Assembly (NCBI RefSeq): GCF_032302195.1
Contig: NZ_CP135275.1
Location: 5,214,001-5,278,000 of the forward strand
Source of the DNA: Paenibacillus sp. MMS20-IR301
Lineage (GTDB): Bacteria; Bacillota; Bacilli; Paenibacillales; Paenibacillaceae
DNA: 64,000 nucleotides
Reading direction: 5' to 3'
Part shown: piece by piece, positions 26,723 to 36,076 of the stretch
Layout: each line of letters begins with the position of its first letter
Position numbering within the stretch: the stretch's first letter is position 1
The notes under the pieces: generated by a model
Database searches by the model: none
Seen by the model: only the letters and a program-made list of their open reading frames with translations
What the model was told of the DNA's origin: nothing
Position numbers and translations under genes: made by a program

Positions 26723-26860
26723 GATGTGCTTGCGGACTGAGGTTCCGTTATCTTCCGCAAACCGGCTAATTTGATGCCCTAATTTGACAAATAGGCGCAC
26801 TGGAGTCCGCTTCGCAGGCTAAGCACGCATAATCTGCAAAATAAGCACATTTCAGTCCGC
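26679..26860. repeat. Cluster of four GCGGACT-type short repeats
   Basis: Two direct copies start CTTGCGGACTGAG (26679 and 26729) and are followed by similar GACCTTATCCTCC and GTTCCGTTATCTTCC. Two inverted copies read GGCGCACTGGAGTCCGC (26794-26810) and AGCACATTTCAGTCCGC (26844-26860). The stretch 26861-27228 after them holds no convincing gene. Confidence 0.55.
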
Positions 26861-27227
26861 GTGATACATCCTGCATATTCTCCCTCTCCTAACACCGTGA
26901 CTGCAACCGTAACTGCCACCGCCGCAGCATACTACTCAATATTTACTGCCGCAGCTCTTCCTCACATCACAACCTCAGTATTCCCGCATTCCAGCCTCTT
27001 ACCCGCTTACCCCGGTGCACCCCTGGTTACTCACAAGCTAAAGCTAAACAGCGCAATCCCCCAGCATCAGCACAACATCTGTGCCCGCCAGTTCCATTTC
27101 CGCACCGCCTATCCCATGCCCCTTCCCTAACTTCATCGCCCTGCTTCCTATCCGCCTGCCCGCCTGCTCAGTTCGCCCCGGTTACCTGCAGACCGGCTTG
27201 CACACCCTCCCCTTGCTCCATAAACAG

Positions 27228-27254
27228 AAGACCCCCGGATCATTCTCCGGGGGC
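27228..27254 (-). terminator. Terminator after xpt
   Basis: On the minus strand GCCCCCGGA and TCCGGGGGT form a 9-bp stem with a six-base loop, followed by a T-rich but imperfect tail (TCTTCTGTTT). It lies about 70 nt after the xpt stop. Confidence 0.65.
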
Positions 27255-27324
27255 CTCCTGTTCACTCTATGTCCGGCCTGCAATACGGCCCATACGCCTG
27301 TTATGTGTTCGTTCCTGCAGCTTC

Positions 27325-27900
27325 CTAGTCTTCAGCGAAAGTTACAATCCCATTCTCGAGCGAAGCGATCCGCACCAGCGACTCCACACGGTATCCGGCT
27401 TCCTTCAGGAGCCGGCCTCCAGGCTGGAACGCTTTTTCGATCACAATGCCGATACCGGCCACACTGCCGCCTGCCTGCTCAACAATCCGGGCCAGCCCGA
27501 AGGCCGCTTCGCCGTTCGCCAGGAAGTCATCAATGATCAGCACCCGCTCGCCGGGAGCAATGAACTTTCTGGCGACGGTAATCTCGTTGGTCTCTTTCTT
27601 CGTGAAGGAATAGACCTTCTCCACATAAATATCCTCCGTCAGCGTCAGCGACTTCTGCTTGCGGGCAAAAATCAGCGGAACCTCAAGCGCAAGCGCCGTC
27701 ATGATGCCGGGGGCAATCCCGGAGGATTCGATGGTCAGCACCTTGGTGACCGCCTCCCCGGCAAAACGGCGGGTGAACTCGTGGCCCACCTCCCGCATCA
27801 GAAACGGGTCCATCTGGTGATTCAGAAAGGAATCGACCTTGAGCACACCGGGGCCGAGAACAATCCCTTCGTTCATAACCTTTTGTCTCAATAACTCCAT
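27325..27900 (-). CDS. xpt: Xanthine phosphoribosyltransferase
   Basis: 191 residues. The PRPP-binding motif [13 protein letters not shown] (about 120-132), the purine-side region [15 protein letters not shown] and the overall length match Xpt. The enzyme converts xanthine and PRPP to XMP in the cytoplasm for purine salvage. In Bacillus the gene follows a guanine riboswitch; here only 45 nt separate it from the upstream gene and no purine riboswitch can fit, so it depends on upstream transcription or another control. Confidence 0.95.
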   Translation of the reverse strand: MELLRQKVMNEGIVLGPGVLKVDSFLNHQMDPFLMREVGHEFTRRFAGEAVTKVLTIESSGIAPGIMTALALEVPLIFARKQKSLTLTEDIYVEKVYSFTKKETNEITVARKFIAPGERVLIIDDFLANGEAAFGLARIVEQAGGSVAGIGIVIEKAFQPGGRLLKEAGYRVESLVRIASLENGIVTFAED

Positions 27901-27945
27901 CCGCGCTCCTCCTCTTCCTTCAAATGGTCCCTACCCGCCTCAAAG

Positions 27946-28251
27946 CTACAGGCCGGCAGGCTTCTGCGGCAGCAGATTGCCTACGATCGACTTCAGCTCG
28001 TTATCCTGCTTGCTGTTCTTCTTCCCGCCGTCGAAGCTGGTAATGCGGATCTCCGAATACTTTTCCCCGGGTGCCAGCGGCTTAAAGATCAGTTTCTCCC
28101 GGTCCTCAAGCCGTACATTAAACTTCATGTCCTTGAACATATCCACCAGCTCCTGCTCTCCAGGGGTCTGGCCTTCTTCCAGAAACAGCAGCCCGCGCAG
28201 GGACTTAACGCCCTCCGTATGCTGTACATCAAAATGAACAATACACTCCAT
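27946..28251 (-). CDS. Hypothetical protein
   Basis: 101 residues, ATG at 28251 with GGGAGGTG 6 nt upstream. The N-terminus alternates hydrophobic and charged residues (CIVHFDVQHTEGVKSLRGLLFLEEG), suggesting a small alpha/beta fold; the C-terminus is Lys-rich (FDGGKKNSKQDNELK). No domain is recognised. It lies between a TrmB-type regulator and xpt with short gaps (43 and 45 nt) and is likely co-transcribed with both. Confidence 0.7.
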   Translation of the reverse strand: MECIVHFDVQHTEGVKSLRGLLFLEEGQTPGEQELVDMFKDMKFNVRLEDREKLIFKPLAPGEKYSEIRITSFDGGKKNSKQDNELKSIVGNLLPQKPAGL

Positions 28252-28294
28252 GCTTGTCACCTCCCTAGCTTAGTATCAGCTGTAGCTCCGGGAG

Positions 28295-29113
28295 CTAATC
28301 CGCCCCCTCTTCTCCTGCCTCTTCCGGCTCCTGCCATACATATTTGCTGTGAATCCGGCTATAGCGCTCCCCGTACCGCTTCTGCAGCTCAGGACCCATA
28401 TCCTCTTCAAGCTCGAACAAGACCATTTCCTGTGTGAAATGGTTCAGCAGCAGCTCTACAAGCACAGGATGCTCCGTAACCACCGCCTGTGCGTTGCCGT
28501 CCTCATAACGCATGCCGAGCATGCACCATGAACGGTCGATGACAAAAGAGAACTTCCGTCCTCCGCTGCGCGGCGGCTTGCCCGGAAGCGGGGGCCAGAC
28601 CGGATAAGCGGCCGGAGCGGCATTGCCGCCGTCAAACGCCCAGAGAAGCTTCACTCCGCGCAGCTCAGCCTGTTCCAGCTCGCTGCGCAGCAGCGAGGCC
28701 TCCTCCCGCCATACATCAACTACAATCTCTTGGGCGGCGAGATTCAGCTGGCGGGTCAGCTCCCCGATCACGTTGCGTTCACCCTCCACATTGTAGAACG
28801 AAGGGCTGATCGGGCCGCCGCGCGGCATTTCACTTTCCATATAGGCCAGCGAAGCTTGCACCTTGCCGGAGATCATCGTCGCCAGCTCTTCAGGGTCCAG
28901 TACGCTATAACGTGCAGGCTCGCCTTCCCCGCAGCGGACATACCCCTGCTGGGTCAGGCGCTGCAGCGCCGCATACACATTCGATCTTGATACGCCTAGC
29001 TGCTTCGCCACTTCGTAGCCCGAGGCCTGGCCTTTACTGGCCAGCTCAACCATAATTTTGGCTTCCATCTCTGTGAAACCCAAATTGCGCAGATGCAGCA
29101 GCAACTGTTTCAT
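28295..29113 (-). CDS. TrmB-family transcriptional regulator
   Basis: 272 residues. The N-terminal winged helix (LRNLGFTEMEAKIMVELASKGQASGYEVAKQLGVSRSNVYAALQRLTQQGYV) is the standard TrmB DNA-binding domain; the C-terminal part has a phospholipase D-like/TrmB effector region (EIVVDVWREEASLLRSELEQAELRGVKLLW). TrmB proteins usually sense sugars, though Firmicutes members are diverse. AGGAGG precedes the ATG with good spacing. It may regulate the downstream unknown gene and xpt. Confidence 0.88.
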   Translation of the reverse strand: MKQLLLHLRNLGFTEMEAKIMVELASKGQASGYEVAKQLGVSRSNVYAALQRLTQQGYVRCGEGEPARYSVLDPEELATMISGKVQASLAYMESEMPRGGPISPSFYNVEGERNVIGELTRQLNLAAQEIVVDVWREEASLLRSELEQAELRGVKLLWAFDGGNAAPAAYPVWPPLPGKPPRSGGRKFSFVIDRSWCMLGMRYEDGNAQAVVTEHPVLVELLLNHFTQEMVLFELEEDMGPELQKRYGERYSRIHSKYVWQEPEEAGEEGAD

Positions 29114-29149
29114 TTATTGTGTCCTCCTATGCTGACTGTACAACACTGT

Positions 29150-29956
29150 CTATATTTGCTCTGAACCGCAGCGCGGGCACCACATTGAGCCTTTCGGCAG
29201 ATCCGTGCCGCAAATTTGGCATTTCACTATATCGCGTGCACCCGTTTCCCCGGCCGTCACCTGGACTGCTGGCTCGCTGGCCTTCCAGTCCCGGATGCGC
29301 CGGTCCAGCTCCAGCTGGCGCTCACGCTCCCGTTCCAGTTCATCCGCCTCACGGCGGCTCCGTTCTGTATCAGGCACAGCCTGAACGTATCCGTCAGGCT
29401 CCGCGTCATCTTCATTTACCGGAATGATCTCGGCATATGCGGTGCGGGGATCATGTCTCTTGGCAAGCTCCCGCTCTGCTTCGGTCAGCTCTTCCTCGCC
29501 GTAGAACTGATCTTCCTCATCTTCAAACTCATGTACGGTATGTACCGTCACAGCAGGTGCTTGTGCCTGTGCCGGAGCAGCTGCCGGCTCCTTGTGCAGT
29601 GAAATGGCCTCAAGCTTCCGCCCGCAGTGCGGACAGAAGTTCGCATCCAGTGCCACGATCTGGCCGCATGCGCAGAGGCGTTCATTTTTGAGCTCGGCAA
29701 TTCTTCCCCGCACGCCCTCGATCTGCTCCTGCAGCCTGCTGCAGCCGCGCGCCAGCTCAATCATCTGGCCTTCGGCCACCGACATATCCCGAGTACGGAA
29801 TCCTTCATAGAAAAGCTTTCCCATTTTCAAAAATTCAATTTGCATCTCATGTTCAATGTCCGCAATTTGCCCGTTCAGCTTGCTGACTTCCACCGAGCTT
29901 TGTGCTTTTTCACTCACCCGGCTGGCCCCGTCTTTAATGCGTTGCAGAAAATTCAT
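29150..29956 (-). CDS. Zinc-ribbon coiled-coil protein
   Basis: 268 residues. An N-terminal helical stretch (1-90, VSKLNGQIADIEHEMQIEFLKMG, coiled-coil pattern) leads to a first zinc ribbon (CACGQIVALDANFCPHCG), an acidic low-complexity middle (EDEEDQFYGEEELTEAE), a second charged helix (ERSRREADELERERERQLELD) and a second zinc ribbon at the C-terminus (CQICGTDLPKGSMWCPRCG). Such proteins are common in Paenibacillus and Bacillus but have no assigned role. Start has GGAGG 8 nt upstream. Confidence 0.8.
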   Translation of the reverse strand: MNFLQRIKDGASRVSEKAQSSVEVSKLNGQIADIEHEMQIEFLKMGKLFYEGFRTRDMSVAEGQMIELARGCSRLQEQIEGVRGRIAELKNERLCACGQIVALDANFCPHCGRKLEAISLHKEPAAAPAQAQAPAVTVHTVHEFEDEEDQFYGEEELTEAERELAKRHDPRTAYAEIIPVNEDDAEPDGYVQAVPDTERSRREADELERERERQLELDRRIRDWKASEPAVQVTAGETGARDIVKCQICGTDLPKGSMWCPRCGSEQI

Positions 29957-30174
29957 TGCAGTTCCTCCTTCTCCAGAGTGAGAATCAGCTGATTACAGCT
30001 GTAAAACAACCCAACATTTCCACGTCACTTCATGCAGCAGCGTAAAACGTGACTCTATCATACCAAAAGTCCCCGCTAGATTCATTATTTGTCGCTGTGT
30101 GTAAAATACCAAGGAGGTTCGTGTCTGATAAACAGCCGCCGCCGCGAATATAATCGAAGAATGGAGGGTTCACA

Positions 30175-30561
30175 TTGCCTGTCGATAAACATAAACGATA
30201 TTTCGTGTCTGTGAATCATGGTCTTGTTCAAGATATGCCGTCCGGTGAACATGAATTCGAGGTTTTGCTCTCGGGTGAAGAGCTCAACGTGCTTCAGGAT
30301 TTGCTGAAGGAGCTGGCCAGCAGCGATGATTTTGCCTTCAGGCGTGCTTTTATCCCCTATAAATCAGCGGATCACGATTCAGCAGCCGGGCAGTTTGACG
30401 ATGCCACCCTCCGGATCTTCCAGTACCTGCACGGCCATGGGACAGATGAAACCAGGCAGCTGATTGAAGCGCTTGGCGTTCTGCCAAAGCTCGGGAATAC
30501 CGGTTATCAGGATGAGGGCTACGGTCCCGGCGGCTCTGTTCCAAAGGATTCCGGTGACTGA
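30175..30561 (+). CDS. Hypothetical protein
   Basis: 128 residues beginning at a TTG with GGAGGG 6 nt upstream. The N-terminus (HKRYFVSVNHGLVQDMPSGEHEFEVLLSGEELNVLQDLLKEL) predicts an alpha/beta fold, and the acidic, Gly-rich tail looks disordered. No motif identifies it. It stands alone, 217 nt before the alarmone synthetase gene. Confidence 0.75.
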   Translation: MPVDKHKRYFVSVNHGLVQDMPSGEHEFEVLLSGEELNVLQDLLKELASSDDFAFRRAFIPYKSADHDSAAGQFDDATLRIFQYLHGHGTDETRQLIEALGVLPKLGNTGYQDEGYGPGGSVPKDSGD

Positions 30562-30777
30562 TACCGGCCTGCCTGCTCTTCATGTCTATAGTGTGCTATA
30601 CGCGGCTTCAGGCAGAATGTTTCTCTTTACTGCGCTGAGGCATTATTTTGCTTCCGGGCCTGTACATCGGTTAAAATAGAATTGCATCACCTGTCAGCGG
30701 CTTTACCTTTTATGTGAGCAACGCAGTCATCCGTTCATTGCCTGCAGTCACAAATAACGAATACCGGGAGAGTTTCA

Positions 30778-31506
30778 GTGGAAGAATATGATAGTACACA
30801 GGTTACACTGCACAAGCTGCAAGTTCATGTGAAGGATATGCAGAAATGGCAGATCCACGAGGATTTTGCCCAGCAGATAGAGAATTTCAAGGCTTTACCG
30901 GTGCTTTACCGTCATGCACTGAATGAGCTTGAGAATAAAATTGATATCATCCGGACCGAGTGGCAGGTGCGCGACGGCTATAGTCCGATCGAGCATGTGA
31001 AATCACGGATCAAGGAACCGAAGAGCATTGTGCAAAAAATGGAGCGCAAGGGCCATGAGTTCACCCTGGACAATATGGAGCAGCATATTCATGATATCGC
31101 CGGGATGCGGATCGTTTGTGCGTTTGTGAAGGATATTTACCGGCTCGTCGATCACCTCTGCGGACGTGAGGATATCCGGGTGCTGGAGATTAAAGACTAT
31201 ATCGCCCATCCGAAACCAAACGGCTATCAGAGCCTGCATCTGATTGTTGCCATTCCGCTGGTGCTGCTGGAAGGAACCCGCTGGGTCAAGGCCGAAATTC
31301 AGCTGCGGACACTCGCAATGGATTTCTGGGCCAGCATGGAGCATATTCTCTACTATAAGTTCGACAAGCAGCTGCCGCCGCATGTCGCGGAGGAGCTGAA
31401 GGAGGCGGCGCGTGCCGCAGACGAGCTGGATCAGAAGATGCTCCGTCTGCGCCGGGAGATTCTGGAGCTGTCCGAAGGCGGCGGCAACAGCGGGCCTTTA
31501 GCATAA
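30778..31506 (+). CDS. Small alarmone synthetase, (p)ppGpp synthetase (YwaC/RelP- or RelQ-type)
   Basis: 242 residues, a stand-alone RelA/SpoT synthetase domain without hydrolase or regulatory parts. Motifs: VKSRIKEPKSIVQKMERKG, HIHDIAGMRIVCAFVKDIYRL, KDYIAHPKPNGYQSLHLIVAIP, and AEIQLRTLAMDFWASMEHILYYK. It transfers pyrophosphate from ATP to GDP/GTP. The KPNGYxSLHLI stretch is closer to YwaC than to YjbM as I remember them. The start is GTG at 30778 with GGGAGAG upstream. In Bacillus, ywaC responds to cell-envelope stress; nothing in the upstream region proves that here. Confidence 0.93.
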   Translation: MEEYDSTQVTLHKLQVHVKDMQKWQIHEDFAQQIENFKALPVLYRHALNELENKIDIIRTEWQVRDGYSPIEHVKSRIKEPKSIVQKMERKGHEFTLDNMEQHIHDIAGMRIVCAFVKDIYRLVDHLCGREDIRVLEIKDYIAHPKPNGYQSLHLIVAIPLVLLEGTRWVKAEIQLRTLAMDFWASMEHILYYKFDKQLPPHVAEELKEAARAADELDQKMLRLRREILELSEGGGNSGPLA

Positions 31507-31515
31507 AATGCAGAT

Positions 31516-31566
31516 AAACTGAAACGGCGGCCGTCCTTCAAGGGGCGGCCGCCGTTTCAGTTTATT
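31516..31566 (+). terminator. Strong terminator after the alarmone synthetase gene
   Basis: An 18-bp perfect stem (AAACTGAAACGGCGGCCG with its complement at 31546-31563) and a T-rich tail. It starts 10 nt after the stop. The following 260 nt hold no gene. Confidence 0.95.
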
Positions 31567-31828
31567 TGTGATAAAAAAATGCCATAATCATGGCTAAGCC
31601 ATTCAAATCAATCCAATTCTGCCCCTTATGGACTCCACAGCCTATATTCGGTGAAATAACGGCGCTGGTGTCCGCAAGTCCGGCAATCCGGTGCCTTTCC
31701 CAGGCTTAACGTCTCTCCTGTCCGTAACGTGTAGCTAGTCACTTGTACAACCTTTACGTGACTGGCTACATTCTTAACAGGGGGCCCCTACGTTATTCAA
31801 ATGGTACAGTTCAAGCAGTCCTGCAGGC

Positions 31829-32620
31829 TTACAGTTTATTCAAGCCTGCTGCCCGTCCCGCAGCTGCTTCCGATACCCGGCGCAGCAGCAGAGCCAGCCC
31901 GGCCGGGGCCTTGGGGGTCTGCTGCAGCAGCAGGCCCCACTCCTCCTGCGGCTCAATAACATCAGGGATAGCCGGGAAGGGCCGGGCGGATATTTCATGG
32001 AACAGCGGGCCGGGCTGGTGAAGCGAGCCTTCCGCCGCCGCCTCGGCGAGCCATTCGCTGGAGGATACAGCCGGTCCCTTGCGTTCGAGCCGGGCCAGCT
32101 CCGATGCCAGTGTTCCAGGGGCCGGTGAGGTCCCGCCTGTTTCCCCGCTCCGTTCATTGCCCTGCCCTGCCCAGAGGGCAAATACTCCGGACAGCAGCTC
32201 CTCCTTAGGGAGACCGCGCAGGGCAAAGGCAAGCAGCGGCTCATCGGCCAGCTGCCGCTTGACCCGGGCCAGCAGTTCCTCTGCCGGCAGCGCCCCGGTC
32301 TCCTGACCGCTCACGGCCTGCTGCAGCTCACTGTCAGTCGGCAGCAGCTCAAGCTGCGCAGGGCCGCCATTCAGGCTGCCCTGCAGCACATCATACAGCT
32401 CCCCCGGATGGCCCGAGAGCCGTCCGATTACTTCACGCTTCCGCTCAGCGGACCATACCGGAATATTCAAGGTGAGACTCACCCGCTTCAGCTGCTCCTC
32501 TGCACCTGTACGCTTGCTGCCCGGCTGGCCGGCTCTGCCGCCTGCAGCACTTCCCAGACTCCCGGCAGCCTTGATTATGCCGGGCAGCACCTCCAGCCTC
32601 AGCTCCAGCAGTTCGCCCAT
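31829..32620 (-). CDS. Hypothetical protein downstream of the SNF2 helicase
   Basis: 263 residues, Ala/Leu/Glu-rich, with no membrane segments. It begins 49 nt after the helicase stop with GAGAGGG before its ATG, so it is probably the second gene of that operon. Central helices such as AEELLARVKRQLADEPLLAFALRGL suggest an all-alpha fold. In many Firmicutes a SWIM zinc-finger protein accompanies this helicase type; no Cys/His SWIM motif is visible here, so I do not assign that. Confidence 0.65.
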   Translation of the reverse strand: MGELLELRLEVLPGIIKAAGSLGSAAGGRAGQPGSKRTGAEEQLKRVSLTLNIPVWSAERKREVIGRLSGHPGELYDVLQGSLNGGPAQLELLPTDSELQQAVSGQETGALPAEELLARVKRQLADEPLLAFALRGLPKEELLSGVFALWAGQGNERSGETGGTSPAPGTLASELARLERKGPAVSSSEWLAEAAAEGSLHQPGPLFHEISARPFPAIPDVIEPQEEWGLLLQQTPKAPAGLALLLRRVSEAAAGRAAGLNKL

Positions 32621-32669
32621 TGATGATCCCTCTCTTTCTTAAGTACAAGTTCCGCCTGACACCGCCGGA

Positions 32670-35600
32670 CTACATCCAGTCCTGGCCCTGCAGCTCAATA
32701 AGCTCCTTCAGCTCATGGTTGGACATTTCGGTTAACCAGTTCTCACCGGAGCCGACTACCTGCTCGGACAAGCTTTTTTTACGTTCGATCAGCTCATCAA
32801 TCCGCTCCTCCAGCGTTCCCTGGCAGATCAGCTTATGCACCTGGACATTTTTGTGCTGTCCGATCCGGAAGGCCCGGTCTGTTGCCTGATTCTCTACTGC
32901 GGGATTCCACCAGCGGTCATAATGCAGCACATGATTGGCTCTGGTCAGATTGAGGCCTACGCCTCCGGCTTTGAGGGACAGGACGAAGAATGCAGGGCCC
33001 TCCCCTTCCTGGAAAGCACGCACCATCTCGTCACGCTCCCGCTTAGGGATGCCGCCGTGCAGGAAAAGCGGCGTCTGCCCGTACCGTCTGGCCAGGCGGC
33101 TGACCAGCAGCTCGCCCATCGCCACATATTGTGTGAAGATTAACGCGGCTTCCCCCAGCTCGGAGATGCTGTCCAGCACCTCGAACATGACATCCATCTT
33201 GCCGGACGGCTCACTGCGCGGAATGCGGCCTTCATCCTTGCGGAACAGCTGGGGATGATCGCAGATCTGCTTCAGCTTGGTCAGGGAGGACAGCACCAGC
33301 CCGCGGCGGGCCATACCCGACCGCTCTCCGATGACACCCAGCATCTCATCCACAACGCCCTTATACAACGCCGCCTGCGTCTCCGTAAGCGGACAATAAG
33401 ACTTGAGCTCCAGCTTCTCGGGCAGATCCTTGGAGATATCCGGATCGCTCTTCAGGCGGCGCAGCAGGAAGGGTGAGACCAGACGGTGCAGCTCACGCAG
33501 CCGTTCCCCGCCTTCCCCGGATACATAACGCTGGCGGAACGAATGATACGTCCCCAGATAACCCGGATTCAGGAAATGAAAAATCGACCACAGCTCGCCC
33601 AGCCGGTTCTCGACCGGTGTACCCGTCATCGCAATCCGGTGCGGTGCCGTCAGCTTCATTACGCTCTGCGCCTGCTTCGTGCGGTGATTCTTAATATACT
33701 GCGCTTCATCCAGCACAACTGTTGACCAGTGCACTCCTGCCAGATCCTCGCTATCCCGGCCGGCCAGGTGATAAGTGGTCAGCACAATCTCGTGGCTGGC
33801 TGCAAGCGCGGTGAAGCCTTCCCCGCGCACCCGACGGCCGCCGTGATGGATATGCACGCTAAGCGAAGGAGCAAACCGCTGCAGCTCCCGCTGCCAGTTG
33901 CCGAGCAGCGAGGTCGGGCAGAGAATGAGTACAGGCTCCTGCTTCACTCCGGGCGCTGCTTCCTGGGCCCGGTCGAGCAGGCAGGTGATGACCTGTACCG
34001 TTTTACCGAGGCCCATATCGTCGGCCAGGCAGACACCGAAGCCCAGGCCGCTGAGTGCTGTCAGCCACTGATACCCCCGCTCCTGGTAAGGACGCAGGGT
34101 TCCGTTCAGATCCTGCGGCACCGGCCGCAGCGGCATTCCGCGCAGCACATCGCCGTGCATCAGGGACGCGAGCAGCCCGGAGGTCTCCATGCCCGTAACC
34201 GACATGCCCTTCCACAGCCGCTCCTCGCCGTCCTCTGCCGTAAGGCGCATCCAGTCGGCCGCCGTCATCTCTCCGCTCTCATTGCGCTTCATGTATCTCA
34301 GTACCTGCCGGACCTCTTTCGGGTCCACTTCGATCCATTCCCCGCGGAACTGCACAAACGGCACTCCGGCTTCTACCAGAACATTCAGTTCCTCCTCGGT
34401 TATATCCGAATCCCCGAGGGAGGCCTCAATGCGGAAAGATATAAGCTCCTCCATGCCCAGGGAGGCTTGTGCAGGACCGTCGATAGTGCCGGCTGGCGGC
34501 TGCATTCTCATCCGCATGCCGATTTTCCGCCGGCCCTCCCGGCTCCAGCGTGAAGGCATCTGCACCGTAATCCCCCGCTCGCGCAGCTCCTGAACGCTCT
34601 CCTTCAGGAAGAAATAGAGCCGCTCCGGAGGCAGCTCCACCCCGCAAGGCGCCGGCCCTGTAAGCGAGCGCTGAATATCGGGCGCCAGCTTCGCTGCCCG
34701 GCCCAGTGCGGCCAGCAGCTGCTGCTGAATGTTGCGGTAGCGCTTGCCCCACAGGGTGAATTCCCGTTCCTTGCTGCTCCAGACCGCCTCTGCCGGAATC
34801 CAGAATTCCCCTTCCTCCCGGCTCTCCGCCCAGTATGTCAGCTTCCACAGCTCATGCTCGCCCTCAGGCGGCTCCAGGCGCAGGCCCAGGCTGAGCTGTC
34901 CGCTGCTTGCTTCCTCAGTCTCGAAATGCGGCACCTCATTGCCTGCCGTCTCGCTGACCATTGCCAGCAGCTCGCTCACTTCTACAGGAGTACCCTGCAC
35001 AGGAATATCCCGGCTGCCGGTGAGCAGACTGTTCCACCACAGCTCAGTCAGAGGCGAGTAGCCGCGGCGGTAGTTAGCCTTATAGGGGGACAGTGCACTC
35101 TCATTTGCGGCGGTCACATTCTTGATCTCTGCAGTCAGAATAGCCTGCAGGAAGGAATAGAGCACATACCCGCCGGCCTCCTCGCGCGAGGACAGATCCC
35201 CTTCTTCGGCCACATGCGTGCCAAGCGCCAGTACCGGCATGGAGGCGGCCATCTGCAGGAAGAAGTCCTTATCCGCTTCTTCCCTGAAGGCAGGCGACCA
35301 GCACACGGCAGCCGCCTGTTCCCCGCCGCGGCGGCGTGCTCCGACCGTACGCTGCGGCTGTGCACCCGGCACTACTCCGCCCTTGCCCATCAGCTCCAGC
35401 GCGAACCGGGCAGCGGCCGACCAGTACCGCAGCTCCCCGCCGGGTTCAATTCCCTGGGCGCGGCTTGCCTGTTCGTCCCAGGCGAGAAGCAGCTCGAACG
35501 CGTCCTTAGGTGAGAGGGCCAGCCCTTCAAGCGTGCGCCCGGGCAGGCTGCGGCGGGCCGTCCGGCCTTCAGCGGCGGCGGCAACCGGGTACTTCACTTC

Positions 35601-35759
35601 CGCCAGCCGCAGCGCTGCTCCGGCAAAGGGACGCCAGCCGCCCCGGAGCTCCAGCCGTTTGATTACACGTGTCCACGCGTCCACCTTCGGCTCAGAAGTC
35701 TCGCCCGAGAAGCAAAAAAACACATCCCCCAGCCATATTGCATACAGATGCTTAATCAT
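32670..35759 (-). CDS. SNF2-family helicase/ATPase (bacterial Snf2)
   Basis: 1029 residues. The N-terminal 450 residues form the SNF2-associated domain found in bacterial members. The helicase core shows motif I (ADDMGLGKT), motif II as DEAQ (VVLDEAQYIKN), motif III (AMTGTPVENR), motif V (SLKAGGVGLNLTRANHV) and motif VI (QATDRAFRIGQ). These enzymes translocate on double-stranded DNA to move or strip proteins. ATG 35759 has GGAG 8 nt upstream, and an in-frame ATG at 35864 lacks a ribosome site. The role of these proteins in Firmicutes is largely unknown. Confidence 0.93.
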   Translation of the reverse strand: MIKHLYAIWLGDVFFCFSGETSEPKVDAWTRVIKRLELRGGWRPFAGAALRLAEVKYPVAAAAEGRTARRSLPGRTLEGLALSPKDAFELLLAWDEQASRAQGIEPGGELRYWSAAARFALELMGKGGVVPGAQPQRTVGARRRGGEQAAAVCWSPAFREEADKDFFLQMAASMPVLALGTHVAEEGDLSSREEAGGYVLYSFLQAILTAEIKNVTAANESALSPYKANYRRGYSPLTELWWNSLLTGSRDIPVQGTPVEVSELLAMVSETAGNEVPHFETEEASSGQLSLGLRLEPPEGEHELWKLTYWAESREEGEFWIPAEAVWSSKEREFTLWGKRYRNIQQQLLAALGRAAKLAPDIQRSLTGPAPCGVELPPERLYFFLKESVQELRERGITVQMPSRWSREGRRKIGMRMRMQPPAGTIDGPAQASLGMEELISFRIEASLGDSDITEEELNVLVEAGVPFVQFRGEWIEVDPKEVRQVLRYMKRNESGEMTAADWMRLTAEDGEERLWKGMSVTGMETSGLLASLMHGDVLRGMPLRPVPQDLNGTLRPYQERGYQWLTALSGLGFGVCLADDMGLGKTVQVITCLLDRAQEAAPGVKQEPVLILCPTSLLGNWQRELQRFAPSLSVHIHHGGRRVRGEGFTALAASHEIVLTTYHLAGRDSEDLAGVHWSTVVLDEAQYIKNHRTKQAQSVMKLTAPHRIAMTGTPVENRLGELWSIFHFLNPGYLGTYHSFRQRYVSGEGGERLRELHRLVSPFLLRRLKSDPDISKDLPEKLELKSYCPLTETQAALYKGVVDEMLGVIGERSGMARRGLVLSSLTKLKQICDHPQLFRKDEGRIPRSEPSGKMDVMFEVLDSISELGEAALIFTQYVAMGELLVSRLARRYGQTPLFLHGGIPKRERDEMVRAFQEGEGPAFFVLSLKAGGVGLNLTRANHVLHYDRWWNPAVENQATDRAFRIGQHKNVQVHKLICQGTLEERIDELIERKKSLSEQVVGSGENWLTEMSNHELKELIELQGQDWM

Positions 35760-36040
35760 TGATGATCTCCATTCCTTTAAGCAAACAGAAGGTGCAGGTC
35801 CATCCCAGCCGGAGGGCCGCATCCTTCTCCGCGAGTAAATATAGTGAAGCCGTACCAGCAGCATTAGCTGTACCGCTATCCGCTTATGTTCGTCGGTGTA
35901 ACTTTTTTCTTCATCCCTTCATCTTATACGAAAATGCCTATATTTAAAAACCTTTCTGTACTTTTTTGAAGAATTTCCGCAGATTTTTCTGCTAATACGG
36001 GCCGTTTGCCGGCTCGCAGGTGTTCCTGAGACACCAAAGA
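35760..36040. other. Intergenic region between the SNF2 gene and the GH31 gene
   Basis: AT-rich stretch (about 35900-35990) expected to hold the SNF2 gene promoter on the minus strand. No clear -35/-10 pair or gene was identified. Confidence 0.4.
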
Positions 36041-36058
36041 GCCCGCCAAAGGCGGGCC
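36041..36058 (-). terminator. Hairpin after the GH31 gene, probable terminator
   Basis: GGCCCGCC and GGCGGGC pair around a three-base loop just downstream of the GH31 stop on the minus strand. The T-run is poor, so termination may be partial. Confidence 0.5.
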
Positions 36059-36076
36059 AGTCTTAAGAAGTACAAG

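Noticed and set aside
26861-27130. 89-residue rightward frame in the intergenic region before xpt
   Set aside because: Thr/Pro/Ala-rich low-complexity translation without a ribosome binding site.
30121-30153. Ten-codon frame after AAGGAGG upstream of the gene at 30175, in the same frame
   Set aside because: Ends at an in-frame stop before the gene, the spacing is too short, and no regulatory logic is visible.
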